A stretch of 64,000 nucleotides of DNA from Paraphysomonas bandaiensis (GCA_965644295.1 CBFFRP010000133.1:271843-335842); one strand, 5' to 3'. Numbered from the stretch's first letter, positions 30,003 to 50,793 are shown. Program-made: numbers and translations. Notes: generated from the letters alone by a model not told the origin.

Positions 30003-32395
30003 ATGGCCAGTCACGGAGTGAGTGATGCTGATGATGGAGAGTCAGCTGACATGAGCGGCAGTGACGTTCCTTTCTCGGTTCTCATGCAACAAGCAGCGAA
30101 CATTAAAACCAAACAGAATGAAGTGTTCAGACATCGATACGACTCATGGTATCGGCAGATCATGCGTTAGTTAATGGCTCATCCTGTCAACAGGCCGAAA
30201 TGGTATCAGCATTCGATGTTTGCTAAGGAGGATGTGGCTGCTGTTCGGTCAAGATGTTTTTCTGGTATAAAGTTCTGTTACACTGTCTGCAAGGTCATGA
30301 TGTCTACCATGCCATAGACAAGCTACAGTTTGCACTATCATGCAAGAGTAAAGGAAATGAATTCCTTGCAGAGGGGAAAGAGTATGAGGCGATGCATGAA
30401 TATGAACGTGCAATGAGTGTGTTTAAGTGGGTGGTCAACAAAAAAGAAAACTGGAAAAAGCAAGTAAGTTGATGTTGTGTTTATCAACTTAATCATATCT
30501 ACTCGTATATTATAGTGTGATATCTAGAGTGGCTGTTTTTAATATGTATTCCAGGAAATTGAAGACGAATACTTGGAGGAACACTGCTATGAGCCCTCAA
30601 CCGAACGGGAGAAGCAAGACATCGATGCGATGTTCTGTGCATGTTTACTCAACCTGGCGATAGTGTACCAGAAGCTAAATCAATGGCAGGATAGGTACAT
30701 TATGTTGCTGTCACATATTTCGTAGTCAATATGTGGTGGTAACATGACAGGATTTTCGTGTGTTGTTTGGATACATAATGGATATAGATTGCAACATAGG
30801 ATTGATTGGTGATATGTATCACCCTTCTACTGTTGATTACTATTTACATAATGTATTGTGTTGTCAGCATCGCTGCATGTACTGCAACCCTGGAGATCAA
30901 CCCACAGTCGTGTAAGGCGTATTACCGTCGAGCACAGGTGATGTTCGGAGTATATATTGATACTCTGTATGCCTTATAATAACATGATATCACCCTTATT
31001 GCCTGGTGACTGTGGTCATGTTGTTGGATAATTCAGGCCCGAACGCTTCCGCTATCCTGTGGGTCTACAGATAATGAAATGGCCTTATCTGATCTGAAGA
31101 GAGCATTGACCGTTGACCCCTCTGATACTACTGTCAAGAGGTGCGTTGCAATACCATCATGTATTTGTATTTCACATTCAGTCTTTTATGTTCTATGTTA
31201 TGTAGGGCTTACATGAAATTGAAGAATGAGCTAACTGCTCAAAAACGAAAAGACCTAAAAACATTCGGTGGGCTGTTTGATCGCGGGTTAGTATACACCA
31301 CCGAAGACAATGGCAGCACTAGTTTATCGTTCAGTGATGCCGAAAATAATACAACGAGTATGACATTAGAGGAGGCATTTCAACGTCTACAGGACATGGA
31401 AAGCACTGCAGATAGGTACGACAGAGATGGACGTCGAAGCGAGGCCCATCAGCTGCGAGAACACGCTGCCAGCCTGAGAACTGAACTCGACAATTTTGCT
31501 GCTACTCATGCCCCAAAGCCTAGATCAGAATTTAGTTTGTTGGACGTGGACTTTAGCAACCCCACTCAAGAGATGATTGAGGAAGCTAATCGGGCTGGGT
31601 TGGATATATCAGATCCCAGGTTATCTCAGTTGTTGCTACATTATTTATGTGGCGATAAACCGTGTCTTTTTAACTTTGCGCCTATTATTTAGAGTGGTGA
31701 ACTATATTAATGATCTTCGTGACAACCTGAGGGCACGTCGTTCGGGGTCGCAATCGAGTGGAGATGTGCACCAAGCGATGCAAGATGTGCACTACAAACA
31801 GACATTACAGATGGCGACTCTGTTGTGCGATAAAATGAACGACAAAGAGGTCGACATGATGGTTCAATACAGAATGAAATATGCGAAAGTACATAAAGAG
31901 AGTCCAAAGGAATTGTTGCAGTGGTCAACATGTAGTGATAATGAAAGTAGAATGAAAACTTTGATTGCTTGCGTTACAAGTGATATTCTTGCTATGGATG
32001 AAACCCCTGACACTAATGACAGCAGCGAAGACTCAGCTTTTCCTCAATCTGCATCCCCTGATGCCATATTTGCGATGCTTAATGTAAAGTATGGTCTGGA
32101 CAAAGTGGAAAAGTTTTATAATTTAAAAACAGGTACGCCATTATAAAGCTGTCTGCATGGTAAAATAATTTAATACTTATTTTTAGAAAAAGGTGGATGG
32201 ACGTCGATGATGGTTTTTATTGTTGCTACAGTTTCATTCGTAGTTATATTTGTACTGCCAAAGTATATTCGAATGTGCACAATTCATTGTGAAAGGTATG
32301 ATTGTTCAACTCTTGGTTTTTGCACCCTTTACAGTGTTTTTTATCCAAAAATGTATCAGGAGAGTGTAGTCAGTGACATTGAAAATGAATTTTGA
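30003..32395 (+). CDS. tail-anchored TPR co-chaperone-like protein
   Basis: Nine exons: 30003-30148, 30194-30264, 30294-30463, 30555-30694, 30868-30937, 31037-31140, 31206-31619, 31693-32132 and 32187-32395. They sum to 587 aa with no frame break. The TPR array spans about residues 75-230, with SKGNEFLAEGKEYEAMHEYE, CLLNLAIVYQKLNQW, SCKAYYRRAQ and ALSDLKRALTVDPSD. The layout is like that of immunophilin (FKBP/AIP) and Hsp90/Hsp70 co-chaperone TPRs, but no FKBP domain is present. A charged coiled region follows. A C-terminal helix (MMVFIVATVSFVVIFVLP) suggests membrane anchoring with a tail of about 40 aa on the far side, so anchoring on an organelle membrane is plausible. The 29-nt intron 30265-30293 and the 45-nt intron that removes an in-frame TAG are the least certain joins. 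Confidence 0.75.
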
Positions 32396-33199
32396 AAGAA
32401 TTGATAGCAGTTATGAAATAAAATTATTTTCTCCGTATATTATTTTATTTAGAATTTTCATTTCTCTCTCTCTCCTACGCGCTCTTTCTTGCAGTTAGGG
32501 CTGCTTTAATGGTCGAGCAATTCATATTCGTAATCAAGATCTCATAGCATACTCCCAGCCCACACTTAAATAATTCAGGACCACTGTGGAGTAATGTCAG
32601 CAATGTGGTTCATACCTAAAAAGCTGACTCCTCTCAACTCTCATACGCTCTATTACACTTGTACTACGAATAATTTTTACTTACTCAAAAACACAATTAT
32701 TAATATCTGTTCTAATTCACTTAACTCAAACAAAGGAATGTTGGTAGATACAGTTCACAACTATAACGAATTCACAGGACAAATTCAAAGCAACAAAGCT
32801 TACGTAGTTTTCGTTGATTATATAACATATAGAATGACGTTTTTGTACTGATTGCTGAGTTTTGCTGGGTTTTGTACGCAATTAGAGGCTTTTCGTTACT
32901 GAAGGACTGCAATAGTTAAGGACAGTGTTTTATATAAACATAAGCAATTATAAAAGTTAGCTTGAAACACTGAAATATATAATATATTGAATGTATAACC
33001 TTATTGTGTTTATCTAAAATCGTGAAATTTTGGTTGGTAGTAGTGAATGACAATAAATAATGAAAAACTCCTATTATAATTTTAATCAATTGAGTATGTG
33101 TGAATTCCTAGCTCAGGAACTTTTTCCTAATTGTTCAAATGTCAAATATTGATACTGATGATGAAATTATTAATTTACTGCTCTTGTTTGCTGTTGTCT
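32396..33199. other. intergenic, no gene seen
   Basis: 3' flank of the TPR gene. An AATAAA-type signal occurs near 32415 (GAAATAAAATT). Short frames at 32594-32851 and 33139-33378 have no recognisable content, and the latter runs into a repeat. Confidence 0.45.
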
Positions 33200-33800
33200 G
33201 CCTATATCAAATCGTAGTAAGCGCCCTCAAGAAAGTCGGACTTGCATCTTTTTGTGGTGTTCTGCTTTCTCAACAAAGTCGGACTCGCACCATTTCGTGG
33301 TGTTTTGAGGGATTAGTACCGGACGCGAGCCGCATATACAATCAGCAGATATTATTCTGCCCAGTCATAGCGTCATAGCTCATTGCCAAATGCTTGTGTG
33401 ACACAAGAGACACAAATAAGTGTCACTTCTGTAGACGTCTTTGGGCTTTGACGAATAAACAGTAAACAGGCATCCGGGACAGAGCCCACCTCAAGGGCAT
33501 CCGGGGTATTGTGCTGCCTGCTGAAGTCAAACATCCGGGCTGCTCACCTTAAGGACTCAAATATCCTAAAGTCAGCACATATCAGGTATATCCACACTCT
33601 GCTTGCTCACTGCGTTTGCTTTTTGAGTGATAGAGCGAGAATGATTGCATCTTGGTGCTTGCGGTGATGCACAAGCAGCTTTTGTAGCGTTAAATAGTAG
33701 GACATCAGAGCTAAGCACTAGTTAGCTATATATATTGTTTTGCTACATTAATTTTGACTCTCAAACGCCTATTACTGCTAATAATAAAACATTCACTAGT
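33200..33800 (+). repeat. repeat family A, copy 4
   Basis: The best-preserved copy. Blocks in order: AAGTCGGACTTGCA and AAGTCGGACTCGCACC (a local direct repeat), GAGGGATTAGTACCGG, CAAATGCTTGTGTGACACA, GGCATCCGGGACAGAG, GCTTGCTCACTGCGTTTGC, GATGCACAAGCAGCTTTTG and AGCACTAGTTAGC. The right end seems to extend to TGCTAATAATAAAACATTC near 33790. Confidence 0.75.
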
Positions 33801-34410
33801 ACTCATCATAGCAAGAACAATTAACATTTGGATGGGTAAAAACTTAATTAACTGAACATTGAACTCGCCCTATAGTTAATCAGTAAAATTATACTCAACA
33901 TCTCTTATCATTCATTAACATTCGCTACATTTACTCTCTCTCAACTACCAATCAAATCTTAGATAGTGACGATCTCTTATCAGCCAAATTCAGCTTCTCT
34001 AATAGCATTCATATCATAATAATATCATTAATTCATGTACAACTGTATTCTTTTATACTATATATCTTGAAATACAACTTTTAATTTCTCCAAACAGCAA
34101 AACTCAACACTCCCTCTCTATTCAAGGCTGTAGTTAAAATCTTCACAACATCAACATCATTATGAGACATAACTGACGGATACGCAACCAATCTGGGTCT
34201 ATGTTTTCTCTTCACTGGTGATATTCGATCTCTGTGCTTCGAACGTATATGAAATACGGGGTTCAAAGCTAAAAGCTAAATCATGAGAGCACTTTGACTG
34301 TCCAGTCACATATATTCTCGAGTGACACTAACTTTTAAGAAGTGCCTCATTTCTCACAAACAGCAAACTCAGCGCTCCCTCTCAATTCATTGCAATACAA
34401 CATTTAATTG
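33801..34410. other. intergenic, no gene seen
   Basis: AT-rich. A pair of related segments, CAAACAGCAAAACTCAACACTCCCTCTC (34094) and CAAACAGCAAACTCAGCGCTCCCTCTC (34357), shows a local duplication about 265 bp apart. Confidence 0.4.
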
Positions 34411-34578
34411 CTTTCAACCAGGGCCTGATAACCATTAATGGCCCATTAATGGTAGTCCAGTTCCCGGTATTTATAATGGCATTAATGAAAAATGTCCCGG
34501 CAATTATAGTGGCCATTAATACCTACTAACTTAAAGTAGATAGCACCACTCATATATAATAGATAGTGTTGTGTACCC

Positions 34579-34896
34579 GACAGAAATAACGAGGACGAGA
34601 GTGAAGGAACTGATTTTGCACAGCGTGTTCTGGACAGCGCCGAGGTCACCAAGAGAGCTCGACTTGGTACCTATGAGTCCAACTACCGCTGCTTGCTTCA
34701 TATATTGAAGCACAATCTAATGTTGTTGAGAGTTAGTCGTGCAAAGTTGATTATGACACCTGAGCGTAGAAACATGAATCCATATCGTCTAGAATCGTTG
34801 CTATTCCTACGAGCCAATTACATGTTGTGGGATGTTTATACCCTCCATAAAGCCCTGCAAGAAGATCATGATGTGCCAGTAGAAAGCGAGAAGTAG
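34579..34896 (+). pseudogene. hAT transposase C-terminal fragment
   Basis: Reads toward AKLIMTPERRNMNPYRLESL followed by LFLRANYMLWD, matching the hAT dimerisation region (R..M.P...E.LLFLR.N). The upstream catalytic core is missing. Orientation is opposite to the BED-finger fragment in the same element. Confidence 0.65.
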
Positions 34897-35113
34897 TTAA
34901 AATTTGTAGTCTGCCATTTAACTAAAAATTAGCAATTAACCATGGATGAATCCAGTTTAAAAATGTCTAACTGCTCTTTTCTCATTGCCTGTCAACTCTC
35001 TTTCATCGTTCCCTTAAATTTTAGCCACTGTTTTCTCAAAATTTGCACTGGCAACAATGCTTGCATTCGGGGAATGGTATGGATGCAGCTCTGGAAATTT
35101 TTGTAGCAGCATA

Positions 35114-35518
35114 TCAAATAACTGGCGGGCTTGGTACAAATTGGTTCCATCTCTTCCGAACATACTTATTCTCCACGATAGAAAATGGTTCGTCGTTCAT
35201 AGCTATCCATTCCAGCCACCGAAATAAGTTCCTTGCAGCAGGAGATACTTTCTTTCTTACAAAAGACAATAAATCGCCCCCGTGAAGTCTTTCACTTCCC
35301 AAAATTCTCTCGAGTTCCTCTCGCCAAGAAAAATCCGCATGTTTGGTGCCCTTCTTGGCTATATGATTCACACAAGTCGTGTAACCTCGCTGTATATCTT
35401 GTTGAAGGCGAGCATTGCACAACGAACAAATAAGATACAGAGCACTGAGAGGATTCTCTGAAACCACTCGGAAGAAGACTCTGTAAATTACACTGCCATC
35501 AATTGTTTTGGCCATCAT
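35114..35518 (-). pseudogene. hAT transposase N-terminal BED-finger fragment
   Basis: 134 aa with CSLCNARL...GYTTCVNHIAKKH-like Cys2-His pattern of a BED zinc finger, followed by WLEWIAMNDEPFSIVENKYV, the conserved post-BED segment of hAT transposases. The frame ends shortly after, before the catalytic core. Confidence 0.7.
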
Positions 35519-36005
35519 CGTTGCTTAATATGCTGTATATATATATGGTATAAGTACAGAGTATATTACTTCGCTTATTTGTGTACTGGTACTGTAGCTT
35601 CTTTCAACTTTGGGGGAAAATAGTGTTTTTATGAATGTTTCTAGGTGAAATATGCATATTTTCAATGATTATTTTAGAGTTTTTGGGTATATGGGTACGT
35701 TGCTATGCATATCGCTCAGGACACTATTCTCTAACTCTGGAATGCATTAAGAAGATAGTGAACAAGGCTGCCACAGAGTGCCTGTAGAGTTGCATGAACA
35801 TTGTTGTCTAATATTGTTTAGAGTTTCTTCGGGGTTTAGAGGAGATACTATATTCTATATTATCTTAGTAACTCTCAGTTCTATATATAATATATAGCAG
35901 TACAGGTCATTAACGGGATACCATTAATGGCCCATTAATGGTAGTCCAGTTCCCCAGCAATTATAATGGCATTACCATTAATGGTTATCAGGCCCTGCTT
36001 TCGAC

Positions 36006-36318
36006 TAAGCAAAAATAACTAGCACAACGTATAATCGGCGCAACCAATAATATGAAAAGCAGTTACTTGTGTTGATACCGGACTTCAAGGCGATATACAT
36101 TCTTACTTCCATCGCACTTACCACTGCTTGTAGTTATAGTTGGTCGCAGCAAGATTACGTAGAATCAGGTTTCTTAAGACAGTACGATAGCTCGACAACA
36201 CGATAACACAACCCGCTCTCTTTATTTAATGACCTACATAGTTAGGAATATACTTACAGAAAATAATCCATTTAAACTTAATGTTCTCAATTTATAATTT
36301 CAACTGCACACTTCACGA
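36006..36318. other. 3' flank of the USP32-type gene
   Basis: No coding content seen between the hAT element and the deubiquitinase stop codon. Confidence 0.35.
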
Positions 36319-44962
<8,644 letters not shown>

Positions 44963-45527
44963 TACAGCTTCTGCAGTTATACAGACATGATCGTCTTTGT
45001 CTGCCTGAGGGACAAATCCAAATTACACTACTTCTACTAACCAAACTACCCTTCCAATTACTGATTCAGATGAGTTGAGTCTGATAGTAGCAGGTGGGAT
45101 TAAAATTGTGTTCAATGAAGTAGAAGCTGCACCACACTACGCTGTATATACATATACATATAGCTATATGACAGATGTAGGATGTAAGATATACAGTATA
45201 CAGAGTGGAGGTATACACAGTACAGTGTACTGCAAATTCGACACCAGTGCTTCTTGTTTTTTTAGCTATATTTGAAGGTGTGAAACTTTTTTTATACTGT
45301 TTTTTAGGTATGTGGACTCAGATATACGAAAATTACTGAGATACGATCGTTTCAACTGTATGAAAACCACGAGATTTTTGCTTAACTGGAAAAAATCAGC
45401 TCTCAAAAAGAAGTCCGAATATTACTGTGTTTATTTTTCAATGCTCTTGACGTCCCTGCTGGAGAGTATGAACACCTCGAGCCATTAGCTTCTTATCTTG
45501 ATTGACTCTTAAACGGGTAATTTTGCA
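44963..45527. promoter_or_regulatory. divergent promoter between USP32 and PSMG2 genes
   Basis: 565 bp between the two start codons. It contains alternating TATACATATACATATAG near 45145-45170 and no coding frame of note. Head-to-head placement of two ubiquitin-proteasome genes suggests shared control (inference). Confidence 0.45.
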
Positions 45528-46519
45528 ATGCACCTCACTTTGAAAGTTCCTGACTATTCGATCCCTACCGAATCAATATTCCTATATTCCACTCCTAGTC
45601 ATGGTAATGTAGGGCAGCTTTGCACGGATTGCATGATTGCAACACTAGCAGCCGAAAATAAAATTAGATTGGTCGGGTATTGCCATTCCAGCTTGGTTTA
45701 CCCCATGACTGGACACGAAGAGTACTGTGCTGCGTGGGGAACAAGTGTGTGTATGCCCATTGAAGGTAGTTGTGAATATTTATCTACTGTACCAGTTCTA
45801 ATTATTTTGAAGTTTACAGCATTCCATCAACACCATATGTGATTCTACACCAACGAGCACCTTGTATTTCCGGCAAAGAAATATTACTTGCCACCGAAAT
45901 ATTGTCGTTTTTGCAAGGCCTCAAATATCGCCACCTGTTCGTACTTTGCGGCTCCACTACGTCGGGTTTGAACGACGAAATATTGCAGCGGTAAAACTTA
46001 CACATATCTATTTCACGAAGTATCTAATCGCTTTTTTATAGTGGTCGCTTTTTCCAGTACAATACTCCTGTTGCAGAGAAATCGCTGGCCAGCCAGAAGG
46101 AATTTTCCAAGTTTCTACAGGTAACTCAAAGTGTACAGAACACCTCCAGAGTGTGGATTCGTACACCCACACCCACAACGGGTTTAGTTCCCAATGACAG
46201 TGACCATAGTAATCGCAATCTGATGGATGAGAACAGCTTGCACTTTTTCTCACCGGTGCCGGATGCAACAGAGCGTTATGAGATCGACGGGGCTGAGATT
46301 GCCTCTCGTGTAATGGATGCTGCTGCTGACTGTGATTCTGTTACTTGTTTTGGGAGATACTGCGATGAAGGTAATAACCTCGGAGATGGGATAGATTTTG
46401 TGAGAATAGTGTGTGCTGGGCTATGTATATGGGATAATGCAACAGTGAAACTTAAGTTTCCTAAATCGTTTAGTACCCTTTTTGGACGGCCTATTACTGA
46501 CGAGAGTACATTGTTCTGA
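45528..46519 (+). CDS. PSMG2: proteasome assembly chaperone 2
   Basis: Three exons (45528-45765, 45813-45990, 46042-46519), 297 aa. GNVGQLCTDCMIATL followed by VGYCHSSLVYPMTGHEEY is the PAC2 signature. The first splice join gives EVYSIPS, as in vertebrate PSMG2 (EVYSLPS), which fixes the acceptor at 45812. The C-terminus ends LKFPKSFSTLFGRPITDESTLF, matching the family's conserved final block before a terminal Phe. PSMG2 pairs with PSMG1 to assemble the 20S alpha ring. Introns are 47 and 51 nt. The region after residue 165 (RTPTPTTGLVPNDSDHSN) is more variable and Ser/Thr-rich. The gene lies head to head with the USP32-type gene. Confidence 0.9.
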
Positions 46520-47857
46520 AAGTGATGGTAATTATTAACTTCAATTACTTTATTTGTCAATTCTATGTAGTATATATCAGTAGTGTTGCTCGCTATCAAT
46601 GTACGGATAGTATCGCTAATGGGATATTCCGTATTCTAAGATTCTAAGGATCGTAAATAACAGCCTTATGGGTCATAAAGAATGAACCATTGTGGATACG
46701 TGCGTACTTAACATATGAATTGCGACTATAGAGGAGAAATGAATAACTCATATTATTGAATTTCACAGTGTTGGTGAATGTATATATATGTATATATCGT
46801 AGTTGCAGAGATATGATGAAAGTAATATTGACAAAGCAAGTCAAACAAAAGTTGGCAAAATAATTCAAGCTATAAGCTGACTTTTCAACGGCAGCAGTAA
46901 ATATTTAATCAATGTTTCTCTTCTTTCATAATGCAATTCCAAGTAGATATGCTTAAGTAGATTACGGTAGTCGGTAGTCTTTTACAATTTATTTGAATGT
47001 ACTGCACACAAGCACGGAAGTAACCTATAAAAATATAAAACACGAAATAGAAAATATCAAGAGTGCTTCTCCTATAATTCATAAACACAACCCGCACGAA
47101 CCGGACAAATTGAAATTGAATGTGTCCAGCAGGAATATGACGATAAAGCGTCATAGAAATCTGCACCCCACGCTCCAAGATTAACAAAGATACGACCATT
47201 ACAACATTGGACATACTAGAAAAACCCACTGGTAAAATATAACCCTTGGAAACTGTAATTGTAAGAGGACTATCCCAGTGAAACATCTACCATAATGATT
47301 GAACTGAAATTCAAACTAAGAAGTCCTCTGGAAGCGTACTGAATGCTGGATATAACATGGACTACTGAATTCCGACGATATGAAGAAATGTAATATCCTA
47401 ACCACGAATGATACACACAAAATGTACTTGTTTGTATCTTCTCTAGTTGATCAGTTGAATCAATGGACATTAAACAGTTTAGAGGCAACTATGCAAAACA
47501 TTGTAAATAATCACATTGACTCATCAAGAAGACGCAGTTGAGACTCTCGACCACACTGTATTTACAGAAAACATACAGATGTAGTAGCCACTCTCCTCAA
47601 ACGCTTAGTCATATACATCTATTCCAGCAGGAATCCGGTGGAGACATAGATATCTTCTAACTACAGTTTTGCTTTCTGTTCATTGTCCTTTAATTCGAGT
47701 ATCGTCCCTGCTTATAGGGTGGAGTATATTTCTCTATCTGACACACTTCTGTCCTTCTTCTATGTAGTTTCCAAATTAACATGCATTCATGATATCTACC
47801 ACGCCAGAGGAGTTTGATATCACCTACAGAGTACTACATACTGTACATATCATGCTA
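46520..47857. other. intergenic, no certain gene
   Basis: 1.3 kb with no recognised gene. A minus-strand frame at 46909-47286 (125 aa) is hydrophobic and Tyr/Phe-rich but has no family match that I can see, and AT-rich DNA commonly produces such frames. Confidence 0.35.
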
Positions 47858-48446
47858 GGAAGTAGGGTCCCAACTAATGCCGATTTCAGATTTTTTGGTT
47901 CCTGCTTGTGCCGATTTTTTTATAGAAAAGTGCACGATTGGTATGAAGATTAACTGACTTCAGGCAGATCTCTCATACATACATGCACTGAGTCACACAT
48001 TGCACATAAGGTTGCACATTGTACTGCGCACCATTCATATCAGACAATGTCACAACAGTATCAATGTAAGCTCGTGCCCAATACATAACGTAGGGGCTCT
48101 GAATCCATGCCGTTGTTGGGACCATCGACCAGTCAGCAGTGATATCGCAACAACAAGGGATCTTCCTGACTATGTGCCTCATAGGACAGTAGTGAATCGT
48201 GTACTTTGATCATTGGGAGACTCGCCTTTGCCTGATAAAGTATCTAGGAAGGATGGAAACATACCAACTATGACCAGAGAGAGGTCTCATGGTTGGAGGT
48301 ATGAAACTGGGGTTAAGCTCCTATCTCTACGGTGAATCTTCACTCTGAAGTAGCGCAAAATATTTGTTTGCAAGGTAGTTGTTATTTTGTGCTTATCTAC
48401 TTGTGTATATGTCTACGATTTATAATATCATGTATATCTAGTTGCC

Positions 48447-48737
48447 TTGTTGAAGGGTGTCATCTCCACAACTGGAAGAGAAAGCATACTGGAAAAGTAT
48501 GGTGCTGTATTGTACACACAAATCGATGATAGGGCACAGTTTCGGGATATTCTTCGGTTAGACTTTGGTAGTACTGAAGATGCGTCCTCTTTTCGCTACT
48601 TCTGCAAAAGACCCTCCAACTACACCATTGTGGATATGGTCTTCCCTCTTGGTCGTACCCAGAGCCATATTTCCAACAGCGTTGACCGCGATATTATGGC
48701 CTCGACGTCTGAACTTCTGGACCGATTAGACGTCTGA
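48447..48737 (+). CDS. unrecognised frame inside the TIR element, part 1
   Basis: About 96 aa with balanced composition (ISTTGRESILEKYGAVLY, then DVMFPLGRTQ-like VDMVFPLGRTQSHISN), unlike random AT-rich frames. A possible acceptor (TATCTAG|TTGCC) precedes it at about 48440. Ends SELLDRLDV. No family recognised; could be a captured host exon or a diverged transposase portion. Confidence 0.4.
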   Translation: MLKGVISTTGRESILEKYGAVLYTQIDDRAQFRDILRLDFGSTEDASSFRYFCKRPSNYTIVDMVFPLGRTQSHISNSVDRDIMASTSELLDRLDV

Positions 48738-48769
48738 TCTTCATAAACGATTCATGTAGGAAGTACTAC

Positions 48770-48997
48770 ATGTGCATTCACATTCATGCGGTTGGAAGAG
48801 GCCTATTGCGGCAAGAGTTCAATTCGCTCCAACTTTATGGTTCCCGGAAAGCTTTGAATTCCAGTGACGCCAGGCTTCTCCAGACATGGTATTATGTGGA
48901 GCCGTATGAGGGGGGTTCAGACTTCTGCCTTCTCATCAAGAGCACCACGGCATATTTCCATGAGAAGGGCTGGATCACCCCCGCCCGCGAATACTAA
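48770..48997 (+). CDS. unrecognised frame inside the TIR element, part 2
   Basis: 75 aa, ending DFCLLIKSTTAYFHEKGWITPAREY. It follows part 1 by 32 bp in a different frame. It is compositionally protein-like (YGSRKALNSSDARLLQTWYY). I could not find a clean intron joining the two parts. Function unknown. Confidence 0.35.
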   Translation: MCIHIHAVGRGLLRQEFNSLQLYGSRKALNSSDARLLQTWYYVEPYEGGSDFCLLIKSTTAYFHEKGWITPAREY

Positions 48998-49317
48998 TAT
49001 TTGTAGTAGTTTATATGTTAATATCATGTAAACGATGTGTGAACTGCACACCTTTACACCTGCCATATGTGAACAACTACACACCACATTTTTCTCCTAT
49101 AAGGGTACTCATTATAAATATCTCCTATACTCATTATTAATTTCTTTTAATACTTAAATCTTATTTCCACTACTACTTACCAGGGTTGCGAAAAAATTAA
49201 TTGGTGAGATGCAAACACTACCCAAGAATCCAATTATTGTCGTTGCAATTAATTGCCTTCTATTCTAGTGCTTGATTTTAACATAGCTTTCACTACTTAC
49301 TTCTGCTAGCTACCTTC

Positions 49318-49745
49318 GCCCTCAAAAAAGTCTGAATCGTACCTTTTATTCTGAGTTTCTCCGGGAAACTAACGTGAGCCCCATATATAGTAAGCAGATA
49401 TTGTTCTGCCCACTCATAGCAGAATGTTTGTGTGATACACGGGACAAAATAAGTGTCACTTCTCGTATAAACGTCTTTGGGCCTTGACTATTAAACAGGA
49501 ATGGGCCCACCTCAAGAGTATCTGGGGTATTGGACTGCATACTGAAGCCATGCATCCGGGCTATTCACCTTAAGGACAGAGAGGGAAAGTGGCTGCACCA
49601 TGGTGCTTGTGGTGACGCACAAGCAGCTTTCGTAGCGCCAAATAGTAGGATATCTTAGTTAAGCACTAGTTAATTATATTGCTTGGCTACATTAGTGCTG
49701 ACTCTTACACGCCTACTGCTAATAATCAGACATTCACTACTAGCT
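49318..49745 (+). repeat. repeat family A, copy 5
   Basis: Diverged copy nested in the TIR element: CCCTCAAAAAAGTCTGAATC, CCGGGAAACTAACGTGAGCC, ATGTTTGTGTGATACACGGG, GGGCCCACCTCAAGAG, GACGCACAAGCAGCTTTCG and AAGCACTAGTTAA. The right end reads CTGCTAATAATCAGACATTC. Confidence 0.7.
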
Positions 49746-50570
49746 ACTTTCGCAAGAACTATATACTGAATTGATCCGAAGTCACCAATCAGCATCATCT
49801 GAACACTGGCCAGTGGATAGTCCCTTTCCAGCGCTTACAGTGCATTCCAACACGCGCTTCGTCGACAAATGTGTCAAATATAGTGATATATATTCTTTTA
49901 CCATTACTAACATCACCATCACTATCTGAAATGTCGGAATTGCTGGCCATATGATTGCATAGGTGTCAACCTCTAGTATTGAGGTAGGTGCATTGCTTTG
50001 GATTAATAGGAACGTAATGATGATATCATACAAAATTCATACACAATTATGAGTGCACAGTATCTACAGAGCTCCATTCTACAAACATACAGGCTGTGTA
50101 GAGTCATGTGGTGTTTGTATTCCAGGTGATACACACAGTCATGTGTGCTACACAGAGTCTTAAATATCGGGCTACATTCAATGTTTTGAGGGAATTAGGT
50201 CTCGGATTCGAGTCCAGCACTATTGAATTAGTACAGAATGCTGTTTGTGTCCTCAGAGTCACATGGTGTGTTGATGTATCGTGTAGAGTGTGTGACGGAC
50301 TGTCATCAGTGGAGTGAGGCGGGTCATGAAAACCGGCACTAATAGGATCCTAAAAAAAAAGATAACTGAAAAACCGCTTAAGGGCACTCACTTTGGACAT
50401 GAATAACTCGAGATCCAAATCATGAATCAAGGTGGTCAATTATAATGCATCTCACACAAAATCATTCCACATCTGATGACGTATTTGCTAACGTCATCGC
50501 CACTCTGTGACTGAAACTGTGATTGACTGAAAACACCTAAAAAACCGGCATTAGTGGGGACCCTACTTCC

Positions 50571-50793
50571 TACACGAATATATATATATGGAATACCTTG
50601 TACATGCATAGTGTATACATCTAGATTGCTTGTATACGTGTAGTCAATCTGATATAAAAATATAAAAATATAAAAATATGGATTTTTGATAAATAAAAGC
50701 GCAGAAGGAATAAAAATACCTCACAATATGAGAACTATTGAAAGCTCTGTTGTATATAGTATACAGTGGAGTACCGATACCTGAATATACGGA
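50571..50793. other. short intergenic region
   Basis: Contains three tandem AAAATATA units (about 50656-50680). No gene. Confidence 0.4.

Larger units (their letters stand above)
34411..36005. mobile_element. non-autonomous hAT element with 8-bp target duplication
   Basis: Perfect 23-bp terminal inverted repeats, CAGGGCCTGATAACCATTAATGG at 34419-34441 and its complement at 35975-35997. An 8-bp flanking duplication, CTTTCAAC/CTTTCGAC, has one mismatch. CAGGG termini with 8-bp duplications are diagnostic for hAT. A subterminal GGTAGTCCAGTTCC occurs near both ends. The interior holds two transposase fragments on opposite strands (listed separately), so the copy cannot encode an intact transposase. 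Confidence 0.88.
47858..50570. mobile_element. 2.7-kb TIR element flanked by TA
   Basis: The left end is GGAAGTAGGGTCCCAACTAATGCCG (47858-47882) and the right end is the inverse, CGGCATTAGTGGGGACCCTACTTCC (50546-50570), a 25-bp inverted repeat with one mismatch, immediately bounded by TA on both sides. A second degenerate inner copy of the right terminus (CCGGCACTAATAGGATCCTA) lies near 50333-50355. TA flanks suggest a Tc1/mariner-related or similar element (inference). The interior holds two unrecognised reading frames and a family A copy. No DDE transposase was recognised. Confidence 0.7.

Noticed and set aside
30149-30193. In-frame TAG at 30168 as a sign that the TPR gene is broken
   Set aside because: A GT-AG intron from 30149 to 30193 removes it and leaves the remaining exons in a frame that closes correctly over all nine.
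33139-33378. 79-codon frame beginning MSNIDTDDEIINLL
   Set aside because: Runs directly into repeat family A and has no upstream gene signals; an acidic start alone was not enough to call a transposase.
46909-47286. Hydrophobic 125-aa minus-strand frame
   Set aside because: AT-rich sequence gives Phe/Ile/Tyr-rich frames by chance; no splice context or family motif supports it.
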